The position numbers and the translations under genes were made by a program. The notes below the pieces were generated by a model. That model saw only the letters and a list, made by a program, of their open reading frames with translations. It did not search any database and was not told the DNA's origin. Positions 1 to 5,047 of a DNA stretch of 6,073 nt are shown here, piece after piece. Source of the stretch: Thermoanaerobacterales bacterium (GTDB lineage: Bacteria; Actinomycetota; Acidimicrobiia; Acidimicrobiales; JACDCH01). Each line of letters opens with the position of its first letter. Positions within the stretch are counted from its first letter, which is position 1. The stretch covers positions 1 to 6,073 of the forward strand of contig PKRH01000165.1 in the NCBI GenBank assembly GCA_017577565.1, written 5' to 3'.

Positions 1-1
1 G

Positions 2-427
2 GCCCGCTGCGCGGCCCGCCAGCGGGAGCGGATGCTCGGCACCGGCTACGGGTTCGGGATCTTCGTCGGCGGCGAGTTCGCCGGCGAGATCAACCTGAAC
101 TCGGTCCAGCGGGGCCCGTTCCAGAACGCCTACGTCGGCTACTGGATCGACCAGCGCCACGCCGGCAAGGGCTACATGCCCGAGGCGCTCGTGCTGCTGG
201 CCAAGTTCGCCTTCGAGGACATCCACCTCCACCGGATCCAGGTGTCGATCATCCCCCGCAACCACCGCAGCCGGCGGGTCGTCGAGAAGCTGGGCCTGCG
301 CAACGAGGGCGTCGCCGAGCGCTACCTCGAGATCAACGGCGTGTGGGAGGACCACGTCCGCTACGCCATGACCATCGAGGAGTGGCAGGAGCGGCGCGAC
401 GAGCTGATCAGGACCTGGCTCGAGTGA
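2..427 (+). CDS. GNAT-family N-acetyltransferase, RimJ/RimL-like (5' partial)
   Basis: This is the C-terminal 141 residues of an acetyl-CoA-dependent N-acetyltransferase, a cytoplasmic enzyme of the group that acetylates ribosomal-protein N-termini or small amines. The frame is open to the left edge, so the true start lies outside; the ATG at 32 is internal. Seen: a beta-strand pair around GIFVGGEFAGEINL, then YVGYWIDQRHAGKGYMPEAL. That segment contains the acetyl-CoA pyrophosphate-binding signature (Q/R-x-x-G-x-G/A, here QRHAGKG). The C-terminal motif is NHRSRRVVEKLGLRNEGV...YLEINGVWEDHVRYAMT, which is highly typical of RimJ-like proteins (Asn for CoA, then the alpha-4 helix and a Gly/Asp/His-containing final strand). 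The TGA stop overlaps the GTG start of the next gene by 4 bp, so the two are probably co-transcribed and translationally coupled. The family call is secure; the acetylated substrate cannot be read from the sequence. Confidence 0.92.
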   Translation, partial: ARCAARQRERMLGTGYGFGIFVGGEFAGEINLNSVQRGPFQNAYVGYWIDQRHAGKGYMPEALVLLAKFAFEDIHLHRIQVSIIPRNHRSRRVVEKLGLRNEGVAERYLEINGVWEDHVRYAMTIEEWQERRDELIRTWLE

Positions 428-1188
428 GGGCGCGGGTGCGGCGCTGGCTGGCCCGGGTGCGGGCCCTGCCCCGGCGGGCGAAGGCCGCGCTCGCCGCGGC
501 GGTCGTGCTCGCGGTCGTGGCGGTGCTGCTGGTGGTCGTGCCGGGCGGCAGCGGGGGCGGCGACGGCGGCGAGCGGTCCGACGACGGCGAGGTGGAGACC
601 GGCGAGCTGACCACGACGTCGACCACGCTGCGCACGGGCGACCTCGAGGTCGACGCGCCCGACGGGTGGCAGGCCATCCCGCTGCCGAGCTTCGAGGTCG
701 GCTTGGCGGTGCCGCCCGGCTGGGAGGCGGTGAAGCTGTCGCCGGAGGGCCTGGAGGCGCTCTCGAACGCCTCGCCGGCCGTGCCCGGCTTCGTCGAGAA
801 CGCGCACGCCGCGGCGGCCGAGGGGGGCATCCTCTACGCGGCCGGCCAGGACGCCGCCGGCCGCATCAGCGACCTGGTGCTGCGGGGGGCGCCCGGCACG
901 GGCGTCACCGACACCGCCGGGCTCGAGCGCTACGCGACCGAGCTGGCGGCCCGGCGGCAGGGCGAGCCCCGGGTCGAGGTCGTGGAGGGCGCGCCCCGGC
1001 CCACCGTGCGCCTGCGGTTCCAGCTGGCCGGCGAGGGCGACGAGGGCGTCGTGGCCGAGGGGACGGAGCTCCTCGTGCTCGGTCCGCGCGACATCGTGTG
1101 GTCGCTCACGGTGACCAGCGAGGACGCCTCGATCCACGACGACCTCGTCGACGCCGTCGCCCGGACCCTGACCTTCCCCGGCGAGTGA
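424..1188 (+). CDS. Membrane-anchored extracytoplasmic protein of unknown function
   Basis: I do not recognise a specific gene. The start chosen is GTG at 424, which overlaps the upstream stop as GTGA and has AGGA about 10 bp before it. An ATG at 343 in the same frame lies deep inside the acetyltransferase gene and is unlikely. The 254-residue protein has a basic N-terminus (about 8 Arg/Lys in the first 20 residues) and one hydrophobic segment at about 21-40 (AALAAAVVLAVVAVLLVVV). A Gly/Asp/Ser/Thr-rich flexible stretch follows at about 41-70, then a compact soluble domain to the end. It should therefore be an N-in signal-anchored protein with its domain outside the membrane. The domain opens with two similar strands, APDGWQAIPL and VPPGWEAVKL, and ends with alternating strands and a helix (IVWSLTVTSED...HDDLVDAVARTLTF). 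That style recalls actinobacterial LpqN/PsbP-like (Mog1 fold) proteins, a weak resemblance only. Coupling to the acetyltransferase gives no functional clue. Confidence 0.78.
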   Translation: MRARVRRWLARVRALPRRAKAALAAAVVLAVVAVLLVVVPGGSGGGDGGERSDDGEVETGELTTTSTTLRTGDLEVDAPDGWQAIPLPSFEVGLAVPPGWEAVKLSPEGLEALSNASPAVPGFVENAHAAAAEGGILYAAGQDAAGRISDLVLRGAPGTGVTDTAGLERYATELAARRQGEPRVEVVEGAPRPTVRLRFQLAGEGDEGVVAEGTELLVLGPRDIVWSLTVTSEDASIHDDLVDAVARTLTFPGE

Positions 1189-1192
1189 CCGC

Positions 1193-1204
1193 GGGCGCGC
1201 GCCC
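1193..1204. repeat. Short GC palindrome after the unknown membrane-anchored gene
   Basis: GGGCGCGCGCCC is a perfect 12-bp palindrome starting 5 bp after the stop at 1188. As RNA it can form only a small stem and has no U-tract. It may contribute to transcription ending, but the evidence is weak. A second possible stem nearby pairs CTGACG (1214-1219) with CGTCAG (1237-1242) across a 17-nt loop. Confidence 0.3.
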
Positions 1205-1246
1205 TGTCGCATCCTGACGACGGAGAGAGCTCAAACCGTCAGATCC

Positions 1247-1261
1247 GTCACAGAGTGTGAC
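1247..1261. promoter_or_regulatory. Inverted repeat, candidate operator upstream of gene A
   Basis: GTCACA-GAG-TGTGAC is a perfect 6-bp inverted repeat with a 3-bp centre. GATC flanks it on both sides (1242-1245 and 1262-1265), extending the symmetry with a one-base offset. Its right arm overlaps the proposed -35 box (GTGACG, 1257-1262) of gene A, which is where a repressor would block RNA polymerase. The TCACA/TGTGA half-sites resemble CRP/FNR-type half-sites in the opposite order, so no regulator is named. Confidence 0.45.
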
Positions 1262-1285
1262 GATCCGCCGCTCATGCTTTACAGT
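1257..1285 (+). promoter_or_regulatory. Putative sigma-70-type promoter of gene A
   Basis: A -35-like GTGACG (1257-1262) and a -10-like TACAGT (1280-1285, matching TAnnnT) are separated by 17 bp. Transcription would start near 1292, giving a leader of about 65 nt before the ATG at 1357. Support comes mainly from genes B and C, which carry the same two boxes at identical spacing. A further GTGAC lies just downstream at 1289-1293. Confidence 0.5.
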
Positions 1286-1356
1286 TTCGTGACGTCCTCG
1301 CGCTGGGGCGGGGGGACGCACGAACAGCAGCGTCGAGCAGAGCTGGGGACAGGCAC

Positions 1357-2715
1357 ATGCTGGGCATCCATCGTCACGCGCGGCGCGTGGTCGCCGTGCT
1401 CGCACTGGGGGCCGTCGGGTCGTCGTCGGCTGCGGAGGTCCCCTCGGGTCTGGACACCGCCGCGCAGGCGCGGGTCGAGGTCGCCGTCGAGGTCGCCGGC
1501 GACGTCGACCCCGGCACGGCGCCCGCCGGCACGGTCGTCGAGGCGTTGCGCGACCTCGACCGCGCCCTGGTCGAGCAGGCCGCCGACGTCGCCGAGGCCG
1601 AGGCCGCCGCCGAGGCCGCCCGGGCCGAGGCCGAGGAGGCGGCGGCCGCGCTGGAGGCGGCGGAGGAGCGGGTGGCCGAGCTGCGGGGCGGTCCGCCCGT
1701 CGCCGCGCCGGTCGACCCGCCGGCCGGCGACGTCGTCGGGGTGCTCGACCTCGGCGGGCCCACCACCGTGGCGGTCGACGAGGACGCGGAGGTCACGACG
1801 CCGGCCGAGGCCGAGGCCGAGCGCGACGACGCCGCCGAGGCCGCCGCCCGGGCCGCCGAGGCGGCCGAGGAGGCCGCCGCCGAGGCCGAGGAGGCCCGGG
1901 CCGTGCTGGAGGCGATCGAGGCGCGCGAGTCGTCCTTCGTCGAGGAGGTCGAGGCCCGCGTGCGGTCGGCGGCCGAGCCCGACCCCGCCGAGGGCACGGC
2001 CAAGGGCGAGGCGGCCGCCGGCGGCGCGGCGCCGGACGGCGGCGCCGACGAGGTCGCCGACATCGCCACCGCCCTCGACGAGATCACCCGGTCACGGCCC
2101 GAGCGGCTGGCCGCCGCGGCCGGCGAGGCCGACCCCCGCCGGCCGGAGGCCGAGGAGCGGCCCGCCGAGGAGGGCGAGGACCGGGAGGCCGCGGGGCGCG
2201 GCCGGGGCGAGGGCGACCGCGCCCGGCAGGCCCCCGCCGAGCCGGCACCGGCCCCGCCCACGCCTCCGCCGCCCCTGGTGCTGCCCGACCCCCGGGGCTC
2301 GGCCTCGGGTGCGGTCGTCCCTGCCTGGTGCCCGAACGGCCAGCCCGTGATCGTCGACGCCTCGATCGGCGGGAACGTCCAGGCCTTGCTCAACGACGCC
2401 CACGCCCAAGGGGTCGACATCTGCGCCAAGAGCGCCTTCCGGCCCTACGCCGAGCAGGTCGAGCTGCGGCGCCAGAACTGCGGCGACTCGGACCACGCCA
2501 TCTTCCACGCGCCCCCGTCGTCGTGCTCGCCGCCGACGGCCCGCCCCGGCACCTCGTACCACGAGACCGGGTTGGCCGTGGACTTCTCCTGCCTGGACGG
2601 TCAGCCGATGACCCGGGAGAGCCCCTGCTTCCGGTGGCTGGCGGCCAACGCCCACCGCTACCACCTCCACAACCTGCCGAGCGAGCCCTGGCACTGGTCG
2701 GTCACCGGGCGGTGA
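1357..2715 (+). CDS. Gene A: secreted coiled-coil M15/VanY-family D-Ala-D-Ala carboxypeptidase
   Basis: This 452-aa exported protein is expected to cut peptidoglycan stem peptides (D-Ala-D-Ala carboxypeptidase, M15B/VanY type). The ATG at 1357 follows GGGGA by 7 nt and gives a signal peptide: basic MLGIHRHARR, hydrophobic VVAVLALGAV, and likely cleavage near SSSA-AE (about residue 25). Residues about 60-200 are an Ala/Glu/Arg-rich coiled coil interrupted at about 111-148; about 205-290 is low-complexity and charged; about 293-312 is a Pro-rich linker. The catalytic domain spans about 325-452. Its signature residues are complete: Arg362 in SAFRPYAEQ, zinc ligands His402 and Asp409 in SYHETGLAVD, and Glu443 (base) and His446 (zinc) in SEPWHW. 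It has six cysteines (325, 356, 375, 390, 412, 424), two more than gene B. Its coil aligns with those of genes B and C at ESSFVEEVEARV but lacks their FVNPP hinge. It is convergent with the crotonase gene. Exact substrate, DD- or LD-specificity, is not determinable. Confidence 0.93.
   Translation: MLGIHRHARRVVAVLALGAVGSSSAAEVPSGLDTAAQARVEVAVEVAGDVDPGTAPAGTVVEALRDLDRALVEQAADVAEAEAAAEAARAEAEEAAAALEAAEERVAELRGGPPVAAPVDPPAGDVVGVLDLGGPTTVAVDEDAEVTTPAEAEAERDDAAEAAARAAEAAEEAAAEAEEARAVLEAIEARESSFVEEVEARVRSAAEPDPAEGTAKGEAAAGGAAPDGGADEVADIATALDEITRSRPERLAAAAGEADPRRPEAEERPAEEGEDREAAGRGRGEGDRARQAPAEPAPAPPTPPPPLVLPDPRGSASGAVVPAWCPNGQPVIVDASIGGNVQALLNDAHAQGVDICAKSAFRPYAEQVELRRQNCGDSDHAIFHAPPSSCSPPTARPGTSYHETGLAVDFSCLDGQPMTRESPCFRWLAANAHRYHLHNLPSEPWHWSVTGR
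1591..1896 (+). repeat. GCCGAG-type low-complexity coding repeats in gene A
   Basis: Imperfect runs of GCC/GAG codons (Ala-Glu) occur at about 1591-1647 and 1804-1896 and encode the heptad-like coiled coil. They make the locus prone to replication slippage, which could explain why the coil of A differs in length from those of B and C. Coding explains them fully; they are not an independent element. Confidence 0.6.
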
Positions 2716-2729
2716 GCCCGGTGACCGGC
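2697..2729. terminator. Long hairpin between convergent genes, likely bidirectional terminator
   Basis: Bases 2697-2710 pair with 2716-2729 in a 14-bp stem with a single G-U wobble, around a 5-nt loop GGTGA (2711-2715). The stop codon of gene A is in the loop, so the left arm also codes the last residues of that protein. Only 24 bp separate the two convergent stop codons, so a symmetric hairpin here could end transcription from both sides. There is no U-tract, as is common for high-GC actinobacterial terminators. Confidence 0.65.
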
Positions 2730-2739
2730 GCCGGGGCGG

Positions 2740-3495
2740 TCAGCGGCGCGAGCTGATGCGCTGCTGCAGGGCGGCCAGGCGCTCCGCGAAGGCGGGCTGG
2801 TTGATCGACCACACCTGCGGCTCGAGCTCGCGCTCGACCGCCGCGGCGTGGTCGTCGATGGTGCGCACGTCGCGCATCGTCTCCTTCACCCGCCGCACGA
2901 GCTCGCGGGGCGCGCCCGCGGCGGCGGCCGCCATCTCCCGGCAGGTGGCCAGCAGCCGGTCGTCGGGGACGCAGTCCCAGGCCAGCCCGACCTCCTTCGC
3001 CCTGGCGCCGTCGAGCACCCGGCCGAACAGCACGGTCGCGGCTGCCACCTGCGGGCCGACCCGGTGCTGCATCATCCAGGTGTGGCCGCCGCCCGGGTGG
3101 ATGCCGAGCTGCAGGAACCGGGTGTCGAACCGGGCCGACTCGGCGGCGACGATCACGTCGCAGACGAGCGCCATGTTCACGCCGGCGCCGACCGCGGCCC
3201 CGTTGACCGCGGCGATGGTCGGCAGCGGCGACCGGGCGATGCGCAGGAACCCCTCGTAGATCCGCAGCAGCCCCTCGCGCTGGCCCTCGCCGAGGTGCGA
3301 GAGGTCGGCGCCGGCGCAGAAGGCCGGCGGCGCCCCGGTCACGACGACGGCGCCCACGTCGGCGTCGCCCTCGACCGCGTCCAGCGCGGCGACGATCTCG
3401 TCGACCATCGGCAGGGTCAGCGAGTTGCGGCGCTCGGGGGCGTTCAGGGTGACGACGGCGACGCCGTCGGTCGTCTCGGTGAGGACCTCGGCCAT
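2740..3495 (-). CDS. Crotonase (enoyl-CoA hydratase/isomerase) family protein lacking both classical catalytic glutamates
   Basis: This 251-aa cytoplasmic protein has normal crotonase length. The start at 3495 gives the usual N-terminus (MAEVLTETTDGVAVVTLNAP). Seen: the CoA-binding/oxyanion segment PPAFCAGADLSHL (residues 57-68), the second oxyanion segment NGAAVGAGVNMALVCDVIVA (98-117), and ARFDTRFLQLGIHPGGGHTW (121-140). A Lys/Arg-rich C-terminal helix follows (ELVRRVKETMRDV). In rat mitochondrial enoyl-CoA hydratase the catalytic residues are Glu144 (GGGCE) and Glu164 (QPE). By hand alignment these positions are Asn107 and Phe127 here, so a standard hydratase reaction is doubtful. Isomerase, thioesterase-like or non-catalytic acyl-CoA-binding roles are possible; mycobacterial EchA6 is a known crotonase without hydratase activity. 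It runs opposite to the three peptidase genes and has no obvious functional link with them. No good ribosome binding site is visible before the start. Confidence 0.94.
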   Translation of the reverse strand: MAEVLTETTDGVAVVTLNAPERRNSLTLPMVDEIVAALDAVEGDADVGAVVVTGAPPAFCAGADLSHLGEGQREGLLRIYEGFLRIARSPLPTIAAVNGAAVGAGVNMALVCDVIVAAESARFDTRFLQLGIHPGGGHTWMMQHRVGPQVAAATVLFGRVLDGARAKEVGLAWDCVPDDRLLATCREMAAAAAGAPRELVRRVKETMRDVRTIDDHAAAVERELEPQVWSINQPAFAERLAALQQRISSRR

Positions 3496-3510
3496 GCGGC
3501 GCAGTCTGGC

Positions 3511-3532
3511 ACCCCGGCGGGCGGGCCGGGGT
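3511..3532. repeat. Perfect 8-bp stem-loop between divergent crotonase and gene B
   Basis: ACCCCGGC (3511-3518) and GCCGGGGT (3525-3532) form a perfect 8-bp stem with a 6-nt loop. It lies 15 bp before the crotonase start on the minus strand and 3 bp before the proposed -35 box of gene B on the plus strand. It could structure the crotonase leader RNA or be a protein site. Its role is unknown. Confidence 0.4.
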
Positions 3533-3535
3533 CCT

Positions 3536-3564
3536 GTGACAGGCGCGTCGCGTTTCGTTACATT
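3536..3564 (+). promoter_or_regulatory. Putative sigma-70-type promoter of gene B
   Basis: GTGACA (3536-3541, five of six matches to TTGACA) and TACATT (3559-3564, TAnnnT) are separated by exactly 17 bp. The same boxes and spacing occur before gene C and, slightly changed, before gene A. Transcription would start near 3571, giving a leader of about 80 nt. A short dyad, CCTGT-G-ACAGG (3533-3543), covers the -35 box. Confidence 0.62.
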
Positions 3565-3570
3565 CGGGCT

Positions 3571-3590
3571 CGCCGCCGCTGGGGGCGGCG
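3571..3590 (+). other. Leader hairpin of gene B
   Basis: CGCCGCC (3571-3577) pairs with GGCGGCG (3584-3590) across a 6-nt loop. It starts at the predicted transcription start, so the mRNA 5' end would be folded. This could stabilise the transcript; there is no direct evidence of function. Confidence 0.35.
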
Positions 3591-3651
3591 CGACCGGGCG
3601 CCGCGACGCCCATCGATCGCCGTCCTGGTCACCTGGGTTCCCGCATCGCTC

Positions 3652-4902
3652 ATGTCCGCACGCCGCCGTCCGCTGCTCACCCTCGTCCTGTCGGCGCTCG
3701 TCGCCACCGCCGTCGCCCCGTCGGCACCCGCCGCCGCCCAGCAGGAGCCCTCAGGGCGGGACGAGGCCGGGGCCGAGCAGGCGCTCGTGACCGTCGACAT
3801 CGACGTGCTGCGGGCCGACACCGCGGACGTCAACGCCACGCTCGCCGAGGTGCGCGAGAACGTCGCGACCCAGAAGCAGATGCTGGCCGACGCCGAGGCC
3901 GCGGTCGAGACGGCGAAGGCCGAGCTGGCGGCCGCCGAGGCCGCGCTGGCCGAGACGCAGGCCCGGCTGGACGCCGTCAACGTCGAGGTCGACCTCGTCG
4001 TCGTCGACTCGTTCGTCAACCCGCCGGTGGAGTCGGCCTTCGAGGCCCTCACCGCCGAGGACCTGACCGAGGCGACGGTCAAGCAGTCGATCCTCGACCG
4101 CAACGCCGAGCGCAACGCGGCGACGCTCGACGAGTACCTCGCGCTGCGGGAGCAGCTGGAGGCGGAGGAGGCCGCCCGCGAGGAGGCCGCCGAGGCGGCG
4201 GCCGCGGCCGAGGCGGAGGCCGAGGCGGCGCTCGCCGACGTCGAGGCGGCGGTCAGCCAGGAGGTGGCGTTCGCCCTCGAGGTCGAGCGCCGCGTCGAGC
4301 AGCGCCTGGCCGAGGCCGACGCCCTCCAGGACGTCGACCCCGAGCTCGCCGAGCAGATCCGCGCCCGCGAGGCCGAGCTGGCCGCCCTGCTCGAGGAGCT
4401 CGACGAGGAGGTGCAGGCCGAGCGGGCCCGGGCCCGGTCGGCCGAGCTGGCGGCCATCGCCGAGGCCAACCGGGGTGGGACGGGCATCAAGCCGGTGCCC
4501 GGCGGCGTCACCGACGTCGCCTGCCCGGGCGGCGGCGTCGTGCAGGTCGCGGGGGACATCGCCGACCAGGTCGAGCGCCTCCTCACGGACGCCTACGAGG
4601 AGGGCATCTCGATGTGCGGCTACGGCTACCGCGACCCCGCCGAGCAGATCGCGGTGCGCCGGCGCAACTGCGGCACCTCGTACTACGCCATCTACCAGGC
4701 GCCGTCGTCGTACTGCTCGCCGCCCACCGCCCGGCCCGGCTCGTCGATGCACGAGCAGGGCCTGGCCATCGACTTCACCTCCGGCGGCTCGACGATCGGC
4801 TACGGCAGCGCGGGCTACCAGTGGCTGCGCGCCAACGGCTCGAACTACGGCCTCTACAACCTGCCGGGCGAGCCCTGGCACTGGTCGGTCGACGGCAACT
4901 GA
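3652..4902 (+). CDS. Gene B: secreted coiled-coil M15/VanY-family D-Ala-D-Ala carboxypeptidase
   Basis: This 416-aa exported peptidoglycan peptidase is paralogous to gene A. The start at 3652 gives a classic signal peptide: MSARRR, hydrophobic LLTLVLSALVATAVA, and an AxA-type site near PAAA-QQ (about residue 29). The frame is open far upstream, but that part lies over the crotonase gene and promoter. No Shine-Dalgarno sequence is visible. Residues about 50-118 and 126-270 are Ala/Glu-rich coiled coil. They are split by the hinge VVVDSFVNPP (116-125), followed 15 residues later by ATVKQ (141-145); both are shared with gene C. A short Gly/Pro linker (about 274-286) leads to the M15 domain at about 290-416. 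Signature residues: Arg327 in YRDPAEQ, zinc ligands His367 and Asp374 in MHEQGLAID, Glu407 (base) and His410 (zinc) in GEPWHW. Four cysteines (291, 322, 340, 355) match four of gene A's six and suggest two disulfides outside the cell. Role in wall remodelling or cell separation is inferred. Confidence 0.95.
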   Translation: MSARRRPLLTLVLSALVATAVAPSAPAAAQQEPSGRDEAGAEQALVTVDIDVLRADTADVNATLAEVRENVATQKQMLADAEAAVETAKAELAAAEAALAETQARLDAVNVEVDLVVVDSFVNPPVESAFEALTAEDLTEATVKQSILDRNAERNAATLDEYLALREQLEAEEAAREEAAEAAAAAEAEAEAALADVEAAVSQEVAFALEVERRVEQRLAEADALQDVDPELAEQIRAREAELAALLEELDEEVQAERARARSAELAAIAEANRGGTGIKPVPGGVTDVACPGGGVVQVAGDIADQVERLLTDAYEEGISMCGYGYRDPAEQIAVRRRNCGTSYYAIYQAPSSYCSPPTARPGSSMHEQGLAIDFTSGGSTIGYGSAGYQWLRANGSNYGLYNLPGEPWHWSVDGN

Positions 4903-4946
4903 GCACGGCGCGTCCCGGGCCCTGCCGCCATCGCGCGTGGTGGGGT

Positions 4947-4963
4947 GGTGACACACGGTCACC
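4947..4963. promoter_or_regulatory. Inverted repeat over the -35 box of gene C
   Basis: GGTGAC (4947-4952) and GTCACC (4958-4963) form a perfect 6-bp inverted repeat with a 5-bp centre, overlapping the proposed -35 box. It could be an operator. Arm orientation is opposite to that of the gene A dyad, so the two need not bind the same protein. Confidence 0.4.
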
Positions 4964-4976
4964 CGTTCGTTACATT
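4948..4976 (+). promoter_or_regulatory. Putative sigma-70-type promoter of gene C
   Basis: GTGACA (4948-4953) and TACATT (4971-4976) are separated by 17 bp, identical in boxes and spacing to the promoter of gene B. The -10 region lies in a local T-rich patch (CGTTACATTT) that stands out from its GC-rich surroundings. Predicted start near 4983, leader about 65 nt. Having its own promoter argues that gene C is not only read through from gene B. Confidence 0.62.
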
Positions 4977-5005
4977 TCCGGCCACTTTGACCATCGTCCG
5001 ATCGG

Positions 5006-5028
5006 GGAGCGCGCCCGGTGCGCGCTCC
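5006..5028 (+). promoter_or_regulatory. Strong leader hairpin just before the gene C ribosome binding site
   Basis: GGAGCGCGC (5006-5014) and GCGCGCTCC (5020-5028) form a perfect 9-bp stem with loop CCGGT. The Shine-Dalgarno GGAGG (5032-5036) begins 3 nt after the stem. The hairpin leaves that site free but close enough to affect ribosome loading. Because GGAG also occurs in the left arm, the stem may keep a decoy site paired. It lies in the 5' leader predicted from the upstream promoter, so a terminator role is less likely. Confidence 0.5.
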
Positions 5029-5047
5029 GCTGGAGGTTCACAGCGAC

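Noticed and set aside
1247..1261. CRP-binding site
   Set aside because: Half-sites are in reverse order (TCACA then TGTGA) with a 5-bp rather than 6-bp centre, so it does not match the CRP consensus.
1294..1356. Possible c-di-AMP (ydaO-type) riboswitch in the gene A leader, because such elements precede actinobacterial wall-hydrolase genes
   Set aside because: The leader is only about 65 nt, too short for that class, and its conserved blocks are not visible. The leaders of B and C are likewise too short.
1274..2350. 358-codon plus-strand ORF over gene A
   Set aside because: Arg/Pro/Ser-rich shadow frame whose ATG lies between the proposed -35 and -10 boxes, upstream of any transcription start.
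2848..3651. Upstream extension of gene B to an ATG at 2848
   Set aside because: It would run across the whole crotonase gene and gene B's own promoter, and would bury the signal peptide inside the protein.
4903..4947. Terminator after gene B
   Set aside because: Only imperfect GC-rich symmetry (CACGGCGCG versus CGCGCGTGG) with mismatches; not convincing enough to annotate.
3751..4962. 403-codon minus-strand ORF opposite gene B, and similar long antisense ORFs at 361-1212, 1374-2429, 3558-4586 and 5062-5517
   Set aside because: Composition is Arg/Gly/Leu/Ser/Ala low-complexity without domains, as expected from the complement of GC-rich Ala/Glu codons. The plus-strand genes have clear signal peptides and catalytic motifs.
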